From JBDTSW01 sp963782605 (lineage in GTDB: Bacteria; Actinomycetota; Thermoleophilia; Solirubrobacterales; 70-9), in the NCBI GenBank assembly GCA_963782605.1, contig CAWAKK010000010.1:62001-126000 (forward strand): a DNA stretch of 64,000 bases, read 5' to 3'. Shown in pieces: positions 48,821 through 56,931 of the stretch (its first letter is position 1; every line of letters starts with the position of its first letter). The position numbers and the translations under genes were made by a program. A model generated the notes under the pieces. That model had not been told where the DNA came from. It worked only from the letters and a program-made list of their open reading frames with translations, and did no database searches.

Positions 48821-49489
48821 TCAGTCCTCCAGCACGAAGTCGTAGACCGCGTACCCGATGGCCGCGAAAACGGCGTCGTAGAGCGCGAGGATCGCGACCC
48901 ACTTGCCGACCTCGTCGAACGACGGCCCCCCTGCCTCGAGCAGCGGCGCGGCAGCCCCAGCCGCCGCGATCATCACCGGCACCGCGAACGGGAGCAGGAG
49001 CAGCGGGACGATCAGGTCACGGGCGCTCGAGTTGACCCCGATCGCAGAGACCAATACGCCGACGGCCGCGAGCCCGAGATCCACGAGGACGAGGACTCCC
49101 ACGAGCGGCACGAGCCCTGCGGCCGAATCCCGAAACAGGAACGCGAAGGCCGGCAGGGCGAGCGCCTCTAGCACCAGGAGGTAGGTCACAAGCGCCACCG
49201 CCTTGGCGGCGTACAGCGACGAGGGGTCCACCGGCGCGAGGCGGATTCCGTCGAAGCCGCCCTCCTCGCGCTCGGGGACGAAGAGCCGATTGATCGCGAG
49301 GATCGCCGCGAACAGCACGGTCGCGAGGATCACCCCGGCAGCCAGGCTTCCCGTGAGCTCCTCGCGGTCGAGGCCGAAGCGAAAGAGGATGAACGTGGTC
49401 ATCGCGAACAGGGCCATCGCCGGCACCGACTGCAGCGTGCGGAGCTCAACGCGCAGATCCTTCGCGAGGATCACCCGAAAGGCACTCAC
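48821..49489 (-). CDS. ccmB: Haem exporter permease CcmB
   Basis: 222 residues with about six membrane helices. It begins VILAKDLRVELRTLQSVPAM and has LFAAILAINRLFVPEREEGGFDGIRLAPVDPSSLYAAK (in parts), typical of CcmB. The GVNSSARDLIVPLLLLPFAVPVMIAAA segment is the family's later helical region. It is the integral subunit of CcmAB, which powers haem release. The ATG overlaps the ccmA stop (ATGA). Confidence 0.93.
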   Translation of the reverse strand: MSAFRVILAKDLRVELRTLQSVPAMALFAMTTFILFRFGLDREELTGSLAAGVILATVLFAAILAINRLFVPEREEGGFDGIRLAPVDPSSLYAAKAVALVTYLLVLEALALPAFAFLFRDSAAGLVPLVGVLVLVDLGLAAVGVLVSAIGVNSSARDLIVPLLLLPFAVPVMIAAAGAAAPLLEAGGPSFDEVGKWVAILALYDAVFAAIGYAVYDFVLED

Positions 49490-50253
49490 GGCCTGCCTCC
49501 GAATGCGGCGCGCGCGTCGCCCGGCGAGACGCCGGTCGCCTCTCCCTCGTAGGCGACGGCGCCGCCCGCGCCCAGGACCAATGCCCGATCGGATTCCGAA
49601 AGTGCCGCTTCGACATCGTGGCTCACGAGCACCCGCGTGGCGCCGCTGCCGCGGCCGATCAACGGCTCCACGAGTGCCGCTGCGTCGGGATCGAGGTGGG
49701 AGCGCGGCTCGTCGAGGAGCAGAAGCTCGGGCTCGTGCAGCACCGCCCGGCAGACGGCACCCCGCTGCACCATCCCGGCCGAGAGGTTGCGGACGAGCTC
49801 ACCAGAGCGGCGCTCGAGTCGGACTGCCGCGAGCAGCTCGCCGATCCGTTCGGGGGCTCGCTCGATCCTGTGAAGGCGGGCGTGGAACGCAAGGTTCTCG
49901 GCCAGCGTCAGATCGCGGTAGAGCAGGGGAGCATGCCCAAGGTAGCCGATGCGACCACGCACTTTCCAGGCCTCGCGAGGCAGTGGAGCGCCGAGGACGG
50001 CCGCCTCGCCGGCGCCTGGGCGAAGCAACGTCGCGAGGATTCGCAGGAGCGTCGTCTTGCCGGCGCCGTTGGGGCCGAGGAGCGCCAGCGTCTCGCCGGC
50101 GGGGAGCGACAGGGAGACGTCGCGGAGGGCGACGAGGTCGCCGTAGCTGCGTTCCAGCCCGGCGACCAGCACAGCCGGCTCCGAGGCCGCATTGCCGCCG
50201 CCGAGTGCCCGCGCGCTCTGGACAGAGGCCACCTCGCTCACTACAGTGCCCAT
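49486..50253 (-). CDS. ccmA: Haem exporter ATP-binding protein CcmA
   Basis: 255 residues from ATG 50253. An in-frame GTG at 50172 would give the more usual CcmA start, M-L-V-A-G-L-E-R-S-Y-G. Walker A is LLGPNGAGKTT, the signature region is VRNLSAGMVQRGAVCRAVL (an altered S-A-G-M-V rather than S-G-G-Q-x), Walker B is LLLLDEPRSHLD, and the switch His is VLVSHD. It is first gene of the ccmABCD-hem run. Only 23 bases separate the longer start from the divergent cupredoxin gene, which also favours the shorter start. Confidence 0.92.
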   Translation of the reverse strand: MGTVVSEVASVQSARALGGGNAASEPAVLVAGLERSYGDLVALRDVSLSLPAGETLALLGPNGAGKTTLLRILATLLRPGAGEAAVLGAPLPREAWKVRGRIGYLGHAPLLYRDLTLAENLAFHARLHRIERAPERIGELLAAVRLERRSGELVRNLSAGMVQRGAVCRAVLHEPELLLLDEPRSHLDPDAAALVEPLIGRGSGATRVLVSHDVEAALSESDRALVLGAGGAVAYEGEATGVSPGDARAAFGGRP

Positions 50254-50276
50254 TGTCTCAACGAGGGGGCGAATCC

Positions 50277-50936
50277 ATGCAAGCAGGGAAGCGGACGATG
50301 GTGGTCTTGGGCTTGGCGGGAGCCGTTGCGCTCGCAATCGCCGGCAATGCCCAGGGCGGCCCCGCCCCCGTGAACGTCCTCGTCACGGACGAGGGCGGAG
50401 ACAGCTTCGATCCCGAGAGCGTGAGCCAGACCGTTGGCGGAGGCGGATTGGCGTGGAACTGGGATCTCGAGAACTCCGACGAGCACAACGTCGTCCAGGA
50501 CCGCAAGCTGTTCCGCTCCGGTCGCCCCAAGGTCTTCGACGACGAGTACAGGATTGACCCCTCGGCGGGCACCTACCCCTACTACTGCGTGCTGCACGGC
50601 AGCCCGGGCGGCTCCGGGATGTCGGGCGAGGTCCGCATCTCTCCCGACCTTCGCATTCAGTTCGTTGACGACCATTACGAGTTCGTCCTCATGTGGGCCA
50701 CTGACTCAGCCGATACGGGCGATCGGTTCGACGTCGACTACCGCAAGGGCAACGGTGCTTGGAAGCACTGGAAGCGGGACACGAAGGCCACCACGGGGCG
50801 CTTCGGCCGCAACGACAAGCCGGCCCCGGCGCAGGAGGGCAAGACCTACCGTTTCCGTGTGCGCTCCCAGGACAAGGACAACCCCAAGAAGCACAGCGAG
50901 TGGTCGCCGAACGTCTTGACGGTGATCAATCGCTGA
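50277..50936 (+). CDS. Secreted cupredoxin (plastocyanin-like) protein
   Basis: 219 residues. A signal peptide (TMVVLGLAGAVALAIAGNAQG) precedes a type 1 copper domain. Ligands are H70 in SDEHNV, C104 and H107 in YPYYCVLHGSP, and M115 in GSGMSG. The C-terminal 95 residues form a separate beta-rich, probably fibronectin-III-like, domain with KGNGAWKHWKRDTK and YRFRVRSQDKD. It is divergent from ccmA, so copper electron transfer and cytochrome c maturation genes share a control region. Confidence 0.85.
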   Translation: MQAGKRTMVVLGLAGAVALAIAGNAQGGPAPVNVLVTDEGGDSFDPESVSQTVGGGGLAWNWDLENSDEHNVVQDRKLFRSGRPKVFDDEYRIDPSAGTYPYYCVLHGSPGGSGMSGEVRISPDLRIQFVDDHYEFVLMWATDSADTGDRFDVDYRKGNGAWKHWKRDTKATTGRFGRNDKPAPAQEGKTYRFRVRSQDKDNPKKHSEWSPNVLTVINR

Positions 50937-50942
50937 GCCTGT

Positions 50943-52511
50943 CTACTCCCCCTTGCGGAGCGTGCGAGCGCCCACCTTCGCGAGCGCAAAGCCACCGTCG
51001 CGCAGCGCCTTGACCCGTTGCCCGTTGCGCCCGTAGAGGACCTGCGCCGAGGCGCGGAGCGCCTTGCCGAGCGTCTCGTCGTAGGGCTGCCACCACAGAT
51101 CGCGCGTGCGGCCAGGCTCCCAGGCGACCATCTTCACCGCGGCGCACTCGTACAGGCCGAATTTCGAGTGGGAGCGGCCAAGGCCAGAATCCTTCACGCC
51201 GCCCCACGAGCACTGGCAGGCTGCGTGCGTGAACGAGTGGTCGTTGATCCACACCATGCCCGACTCGATCCGGCGGGCCATGCGCTCGCCCTTGGCTCGG
51301 TCACGCGTCCAGACGGACGCGCCGAGGCCGAAGTTCGAGTCGTTCGCGCGCTCGAGCGCCTCCTCGTCGGAATCGACGGTGATCACGGGGACGACTGGGC
51401 CGAAGATCTCCTCCTTCATGATCCGCATCTCGTCGGTGACGCCGCCCAGCACCGTGGGAGCGATGAAGTGGCCGGGAAAGCCGTCGACGGCGCGGGGGCC
51501 ACCGACGAGCCGCTCAGCCCCTGAGGCGAGCGCGTCGTCGACCAGCTCGGTGACGAGATCGAACTGGTCCTTCGAGACCATCGGCCCCGACTCCGTGTCC
51601 CACCGGAGGGGGTCCCCCAACGTGAGCTCGCCCGCCCGATCCACCACCCCCGCGAGGAACTCGTCTGCGACGTCGCGAACGACGTAGGTCCGCTCGATCC
51701 CTGAACAGGTCTGGCCGGAGTTGGCGAATCCTCCCCAGACGCAACCCGAGATCGCGTTGTCGAGGTCGGCATCCGCGCAGACGATCTGCGGATCCTTTCC
51801 GCCGAGCTCCAGGACCGAGCCCTTCATGTTGCGCGCGCAGAGCTCGCCCACCGACCTGCCCACCTCGATCGAGCCGGTGAAGAACACCTTGCGAATGCCG
51901 TCGCTCTCGCACAGCGCCTGACCGATCTTGCCACCGCCGTGGACGGCACGGACCAGCCCCTCCGGGAACCCGGCCGTCTCGAAGATCGACTGGATCCGCT
52001 CGCCCAGGAGCGGCGTCAGGCTCGCCGGCTTGAGCGCCACACCGTTGCCGGCGGCGAGCGCGATCGCGACTTCACCGAACGGGATCGACCAGGGATAGTT
52101 CCAAGGGGCGATGACCGCCACCACGCCCAGCGGCTCGTAGATGAACTTCGCCTGCTTGGTCAAGAACAGCGCCTGCCGCATCGAGATCGGCTCGCTGCCG
52201 AGGATCGCCGGCACGTTGTCCGCGAGCCAGTGCAGCGTGTCGATCGTCGGGACGACCTCCATCGTGTACGACTCGACCAGCGGCTTACCCTGCTCGCGCG
52301 TCAAGAGCTCGGCCACTTCATCGATCTCGTCGAGCAGCACGTCGGCGGCGCGGCGCAGGTAGCGCGCGCGATCCGTGAGCGAAAGCTGGGCCCAGAACGG
52401 CTGGACCTCCGCGATCTCGGCGACGACGCCGTCCACCTGCTGCGGCTGAATCGTCTCGACCGTCCCGACCAGCTCGCCCGTAGTGGGGTTGAAGGACTCG
52501 AGCTTGCCCAT
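50943..52511 (-). CDS. NAD(P)-dependent aldehyde dehydrogenase
   Basis: 522 residues. Features are APWNYPWSIPFGEVAIALAAG, KPASLTPLLGERI, GSIEVGRSV, the catalytic Glu in VLELGGKDPQIV and the catalytic Cys in GQTCSGIERTYV, with EEIFGPVVPVI near the end. The C-terminal 50 residues extend beyond the catalytic domain (WWQPYDETLGKALRASAQVL). It oxidises an aldehyde such as succinate semialdehyde; the substrate is not fixed by sequence. It converges on the cupredoxin stop with 6 bases between. Confidence 0.93.
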   Translation of the reverse strand: MGKLESFNPTTGELVGTVETIQPQQVDGVVAEIAEVQPFWAQLSLTDRARYLRRAADVLLDEIDEVAELLTREQGKPLVESYTMEVVPTIDTLHWLADNVPAILGSEPISMRQALFLTKQAKFIYEPLGVVAVIAPWNYPWSIPFGEVAIALAAGNGVALKPASLTPLLGERIQSIFETAGFPEGLVRAVHGGGKIGQALCESDGIRKVFFTGSIEVGRSVGELCARNMKGSVLELGGKDPQIVCADADLDNAISGCVWGGFANSGQTCSGIERTYVVRDVADEFLAGVVDRAGELTLGDPLRWDTESGPMVSKDQFDLVTELVDDALASGAERLVGGPRAVDGFPGHFIAPTVLGGVTDEMRIMKEEIFGPVVPVITVDSDEEALERANDSNFGLGASVWTRDRAKGERMARRIESGMVWINDHSFTHAACQCSWGGVKDSGLGRSHSKFGLYECAAVKMVAWEPGRTRDLWWQPYDETLGKALRASAQVLYGRNGQRVKALRDGGFALAKVGARTLRKGE

Positions 52512-52609
52512 CCGGTGAAGTTTGCCGGAACACCTGTATTCCGGCAGCAGCCTCTAAGGACGCCGAGGGCGTCCGCAGGTGATCGTCCAAGCCGGGTAGC
52601 GTTCTGTCC

Positions 52610-53263
52610 ATGCCGCTTGGCGACCTGGTCCATCGTCATCGTCCGGCTGAGGGGGAACCAGCCGGTGCCCTCGTCCTCATGCACGGCCGGGGCGTCGACG
52701 AGCACGACCTCTTCCCGCTCGTGGACCTGCTCGATCCCGAGCACCGGCTCGAGGCGTTCACCCCGCGCGCGCCGCTCCGGCCTCCAGGGCACGAGGGCAA
52801 CCACTGGTACATCGTGGAGCGGGTTGGCTACCCGCATCGGGAGTCGTTCGCGCTCGCCTACGAGCGGCTCGGTGCATGGCTGGACGCGCTCGCCGGCGCG
52901 ACGGGCGTGCCGCCCGAGCGCACCGTGCTCGGAGGCTTCTCGCAGGGCGGCGTCATGTCCTACGCCATGGGACTCGGCCCAGGCCGCCCGCGCCCCGCCG
53001 CGATCATGGCGCTCTCGTCGTTCGTGCCCGGTGCGGAGGGGTGGGCCCCGGACTTCACCGACCGTGCCGACCTCCCCGTCTACCACGCGCACGGCACCGC
53101 GGATCCCATCATCCCCGTGGAGTTCGGGCGGGCGTCGCGCGACCTGCTCACGGGACACGTGGATCTGACCTATCGCGAGCACCCTGGGGGGCACACGATC
53201 GATCCGCGCTCCTTCGAGGAGCTCCGCGACCTCGTGGCCCGGGCCACGGCGACCGCCAACTGA
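52610..53263 (+). CDS. Phospholipase/carboxylesterase (alpha/beta hydrolase)
   Basis: 217 residues. LVLMHGRGVDEHDLFPLVDLL at the N-terminus carries the oxyanion HGRG. The nucleophile is in VLGGFSQGGVMSYAMG, the acid in VYHAHGTADPIIPVEFG, and the His in EHPGGHTIDPRSFEEL. Length and pattern match the Abhydrolase_2 carboxylesterase family, which acts on short acyl esters or lysophospholipids. It is divergent from the aldehyde dehydrogenase (98 bases) and convergent with rarA. Confidence 0.93.
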   Translation: MPLGDLVHRHRPAEGEPAGALVLMHGRGVDEHDLFPLVDLLDPEHRLEAFTPRAPLRPPGHEGNHWYIVERVGYPHRESFALAYERLGAWLDALAGATGVPPERTVLGGFSQGGVMSYAMGLGPGRPRPAAIMALSSFVPGAEGWAPDFTDRADLPVYHAHGTADPIIPVEFGRASRDLLTGHVDLTYREHPGGHTIDPRSFEELRDLVARATATAN

Positions 53264-53285
53264 GCGAACACCGGGGACTGTGTCT

Positions 53286-54626
53286 CTAGCCGCCGCCGAA
53301 CCGGCGGCGAAGCTCCTCCAGCCTGCGGCCCAGCTCCTCCTCGAAACCCCTCCCCGTCGGGCGGTAAAAGCGCGCGTCCCCGACCTCGTCAGGTAGCAAC
53401 GGCTGGTCGGCGACGCCGCCCTCCTCGTCGTGCGGATAGACGTAGCCCTGCCCGCGGCCGAGAGCCTTGGCGCCCGGGTAATGAGCGTCTCGAAGGTAGT
53501 CCGGAGGCAGCTTCGCGCCGTGCTCGCGGATATGCGCCATTGCGGCTGAGAGACCCACCATGGAGGCATTCGACTTCGGCGCCAGCGCCAGGTAGACGGT
53601 GGCCTGAGCGAGGTTGAGCTGGCATTCGGGCAGGCCGACACGATCGACGGCCTGCCCCGCTGCGGTCGCCACGACCAGCGCCTGCGGGTCCGCGTTCCCG
53701 ATGTCCTCGGACGCGAAGATGACCATCCGCCGAGCGATGAAGCGCGGGTCCTCCCCACCCTCCAGCATCACGGCGAGGTAGTAGAGGGAGGCGTCGACAT
53801 CAGACCCCCGCGTTGCCTTGATCCAGGCGGAGGCGTAGTCGTAGTGCTGGTCGCCCTCGCGATCGAAGCGCACCGCCTTTCGCTGGAGGGCGTCCTCGGC
53901 GGTCCCGAGGTCGACGCCATCCCCTCCCGCCCTGGCCGTCTCGACCGCCCGCTCGAGGGCGCCGAGCGCGATCCGGGCATCGCCATCGGACCGGGTGGCC
54001 AAGAGCTCAATCGCATCGTCGGCGACCTCCGGCGGATCCGCGATCCCCCGCTCGGGGTCGGCCAGCGCCCGCTCGATCAGCTCCCTGATCTCCGCGGCCC
54101 CCAGCGGCGCCAGCTCATAGACCTGGGCGCGGCTCAACAGCGCTGAGTTCACCTCGAAGTACGGGTTCTCGGTGGTGGCGCCGATCAGCGTGACTAGGCC
54201 CTCCTCCACCGCGGGAAGCAGCGCGTCCTGCTGGGCCTTGTTGAATCGATGGATCTCGTCGAGGAAGAAGATGGTTGGCTGATTCGAGGCTCGGCGACGC
54301 TCATCGGCTCGTTTCAGGATCTCGCGCACCTCGGCCCGGCCCGCGTTTACGGCCGACTCCTCCTCGAAGGCACCACGGGCGGCCGACGCGACGATCCGCG
54401 CGATCGTGGTCTTGCCCGTCCCGGGCGGGCCGTGCAGGATCGCTGAATGGGGCTCGCCTGACTCGATCGCGATCCGCAACGGGGAGTCGACGCGCAGCAG
54501 CTCGGATTGCCCCACGAGCTCGTCGAGCGAGCGGGGGCGCATACGGACGGCGAGCGGCGCGTCGCCGGTGGGCACGCTCGTGCGCCGGCCGCGGTCCGCA
54601 TCGGGGGTCTCGAAGAGTCGTTCCAC
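53286..54626 (-). CDS. rarA: Replication-associated recombination protein RarA (MgsA) AAA+ ATPase
   Basis: 446 residues from GTG 54626. RPRSLDELVGQSELL, Walker A HGPPGTGKTTIARIVA, IFFLDEIHRFNKAQQDALLPAVE and LIGATTENPYFEVNSALLSRAQVYEL are typical of RarA/WRNIP1. In the C-terminal domain, DYASAWIKATRGSDVDASLYYLA, MVIFASEDIGNADPQAL, and PDYLRDAHYPGAKALGRG are present in pieces. It acts at stalled replication forks. The upstream extension to 55142 is antisense to the M20 gene and rejected. Starts of rarA and the M20 gene are only 18 bases apart. Confidence 0.96.
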   Translation of the reverse strand: MERLFETPDADRGRRTSVPTGDAPLAVRMRPRSLDELVGQSELLRVDSPLRIAIESGEPHSAILHGPPGTGKTTIARIVASAARGAFEEESAVNAGRAEVREILKRADERRRASNQPTIFFLDEIHRFNKAQQDALLPAVEEGLVTLIGATTENPYFEVNSALLSRAQVYELAPLGAAEIRELIERALADPERGIADPPEVADDAIELLATRSDGDARIALGALERAVETARAGGDGVDLGTAEDALQRKAVRFDREGDQHYDYASAWIKATRGSDVDASLYYLAVMLEGGEDPRFIARRMVIFASEDIGNADPQALVVATAAGQAVDRVGLPECQLNLAQATVYLALAPKSNASMVGLSAAMAHIREHGAKLPPDYLRDAHYPGAKALGRGQGYVYPHDEEGGVADQPLLPDEVGDARFYRPTGRGFEEELGRRLEELRRRFGGG

Positions 54627-54644
54627 CCCTGTCAGTATTCCTCC

Positions 54645-55997
54645 ATGCAGGAGGTCAGCACCACCACGGGGTCCGCGATGGGCGACGAAGCCGTCAGCCT
54701 TCTGTGCGAGCTGATCCGTCTCGACACCTCCAACCCGCCGAACAAGGAGCTTCCCGTGCAGGAGCTCCTCGCCGAACGGCTCATCGACGCGGGCTTCGAG
54801 TGCGAGCTGCTCGCCGCCGACGATCCGCAGCGCCCCAACCTGGTCGCCCGCCTTCGCGGGGAACGCGAGGGGCCAACGCTCTGCCTGCTGGGGCACGCCG
54901 ACACCGTTCCTGCCGAGGACGAGGCGGACTGGAGCTTCTCGCCCTGGGCCGGGGATGTGGTGGACGGCGAGGTTCGCGGGCGCGGAGCGCAGGACATGAA
55001 GGATCAGGTGGCGGCCGAGGCGGCCGCGTGCATCGCGCTGGCGCGCGACGGCTGGCGGCCAGCCGGCGAGTTGCTCTTCGTCTGCACGGCCGACGAGGAG
55101 GCCGGCGCGATCAAGGGCGCGAAGTGGCTCTGCGAGGAGCACCCCGAGAAGGTCCGAGCCGAGTTCGTCCTAAACGAGGGCGGCGGACCCTGCTTCGAGA
55201 TCGATGGACGTCGCCTATACACGCTCTGCGTCGGGGAAAAGGGGGTCTGGAGGTTCCGTCTGCGAGCGCACGGAAAGGCGGGACACGGGTCGGTCCCATC
55301 GCTGGGCGACAACGCGCTTCTGAAGCTGGCGCCGCTGCTCGAGCGCCTGCACGAACAGCCGCGCCCGGAGCCGACCGCCGCCGGCGTCGCCTTCCTCGAG
55401 GGCGTTCTCGAGGAGGACCTCGGCGATCCGGGCCCCGCTGAGATCGCCACCGCGCTCGCCACGGTGCGTGCCCGCGAGCCGCTGCTTGCCGCCTACCTGG
55501 CGGAACCGATGCTGGGAGTGACGCTGGTCCCGACGATGGCATCCGGCTCGGTGAAGGACAACGTGATCCCGGGGAGCGCCGAGCTGCTCGTCGACTGCCG
55601 CGTCCCGCCGGGATTGGGCGAGCCCGAGGTGCGCGAGCGCGTCGAAGCGTTCTTCGGGCCGGCGCTCGACGGGGCGGAGATCGAGTTCGCACACAACGTC
55701 ACCGGCAACGAATCGCCGGCCTCGAGCCCCCTCGCTGACGAGATCACGAGGTGGGTGTCCGAGAACGATCCTGGTGCCGGCGTCGTCCCCATCGTCATGC
55801 CGGGGTTCTCCGACAGCCACTGGTGGCGAAAGGCGTTCGGCGCTGCCACCACCGTCTACGGCTTCTCGCCGCAGCGCGACATGACCCTGTTCGAGTCCGC
55901 GCCGCTCGTCCACTCCGCGGACGAGCGCATCAAAGTCTCCGATGTGGAGCTGGCCGCGCGTTTTTTCGCCGACATCTCCCGGACCGTGCTCACGTGA
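54645..55997 (+). CDS. M20 family metallopeptidase (ArgE/DapE/CPG2-like)
   Basis: 450 residues from ATG 54645 (ATG 54678 is possible). LCLLGHADTVPAED carries the first zinc His and Asp, RGAQDMKDQVAAEAA the bridging Asp, and TADEEAGAIKGAKWL the catalytic Glu pair. VGEKGVWRFRLRAHGKAGHGS is the dimerisation-domain segment with its His. GFSDSHWWRK near the C-terminus gives the last His ligand. It hydrolyses an N-acyl amino acid or dipeptide. Its stop overlaps the GTG of the DUF1385 gene (GTGA). Confidence 0.94.
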   Translation: MQEVSTTTGSAMGDEAVSLLCELIRLDTSNPPNKELPVQELLAERLIDAGFECELLAADDPQRPNLVARLRGEREGPTLCLLGHADTVPAEDEADWSFSPWAGDVVDGEVRGRGAQDMKDQVAAEAAACIALARDGWRPAGELLFVCTADEEAGAIKGAKWLCEEHPEKVRAEFVLNEGGGPCFEIDGRRLYTLCVGEKGVWRFRLRAHGKAGHGSVPSLGDNALLKLAPLLERLHEQPRPEPTAAGVAFLEGVLEEDLGDPGPAEIATALATVRAREPLLAAYLAEPMLGVTLVPTMASGSVKDNVIPGSAELLVDCRVPPGLGEPEVRERVEAFFGPALDGAEIEFAHNVTGNESPASSPLADEITRWVSENDPGAGVVPIVMPGFSDSHWWRKAFGAATTVYGFSPQRDMTLFESAPLVHSADERIKVSDVELAARFFADISRTVLT

Positions 55998-56899
55998 GCG
56001 AGCTCCCCGCGGGCGACGACCTGCCCGAGGCGCCGAACGGCACCTCGGCGGAGAAGCCGCTGCGGCTGGGCGGCATGGCGCTTCGCAATGGCCTCCTGAT
56101 CCACGGGCCGACCTCCTGGGCAGCCGCGGTGCGTAGCCCTAACGGCTCGATCGACGTGGCTTCGGGACGGAAACCGACCTTCGCCCAGGGAAAGCTGGGC
56201 ACGACGCCCGGGCTCCGGGGTCCGCTGCGCATGGCCGAGGCTCTGGCCGTGGTGCCGTTGGCCCGAATGCGGCTGCGCTCGGCGCGTCTCCCATTCGAGG
56301 ATCCGCGCGTGGTGGTGGCTGCGCTTGGCACGGCGGCTGCGAGCAGCCTGGCCCGGCGCAAGGGAGGCGAGCCGGAGTCGCCAACGCGCGCGGCTGCTCG
56401 CGAAGCGGCGGTGGCCGCGTTGGGCATCCTGCCGGCGATGGCAGCGCTTCGCGATCGCGAGCTCGCGGCCTATCACGGTGTCGAGCACAAGGCGATCGGC
56501 GCCTACGAGAAGGGCTCGCGCGACCCGCGGGACGCCCCCAAGGAGCACGACCGCTGCGGCTCCAACCTGATCGCGCCCCTCTTGGCGTTTTCGGTGGCCG
56601 GTCAGGTCGCCACTCAGGCGCTGGTGGAGAAGCCGGGCCCGGTCGCCAGGGCCGCCGCGGGAACGGGCGCCGTCTCCGCCGCGGTCGAGGTCTTCGGCTA
56701 TGCAGACCGAAACCCCGATACCGGGCTCGGACGCGCGGTCCACGCTGTCGGCCATGAGATCCAGCGGCTGCTATCGACCCGCGAGCCGACGGCCGAGCAG
56801 CTCAAGGTCGGGGTGGCGGCGCTGGAGGCGATCCTCGATGAAGAGGCTCGGTCGGGCTCGGGACTGCAAACGGATGAGCATCCTGCCGATACGGTTTAG
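55994..56899 (+). CDS. DUF1385 family membrane protein
   Basis: 301 residues from GTG. The DUF1385 hallmarks are GGMALRNGLLIHGPTSWA near residue 26 and YHGVEHKAIGAYEKG followed by KEHDRCGSNLIAP. The conserved His, Glu and Cys could bind a metal. Weak hydrophobic segments occur between them (VVVAALGTAAASSLA, AVAALGILPAMAAL, LLAFSVAGQVATQAL). Family function is not established. It overlaps the M20 stop and lies 32 bases before the ftsH-like gene. Confidence 0.88.
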   Translation: MSELPAGDDLPEAPNGTSAEKPLRLGGMALRNGLLIHGPTSWAAAVRSPNGSIDVASGRKPTFAQGKLGTTPGLRGPLRMAEALAVVPLARMRLRSARLPFEDPRVVVAALGTAAASSLARRKGGEPESPTRAAAREAAVAALGILPAMAALRDRELAAYHGVEHKAIGAYEKGSRDPRDAPKEHDRCGSNLIAPLLAFSVAGQVATQALVEKPGPVARAAAGTGAVSAAVEVFGYADRNPDTGLGRAVHAVGHEIQRLLSTREPTAEQLKVGVAALEAILDEEARSGSGLQTDEHPADTV

Positions 56900-56931
56900 G
56901 CGGGCTGCAACCACCGCCGGGGGAATCTGGC

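Noticed and set aside
54627..55142. Extension of rarA into the M20 gene
   Set aside because: It is antisense to well-supported M20 sequence; the GTG at 54626 gives a normal RarA N-terminus.
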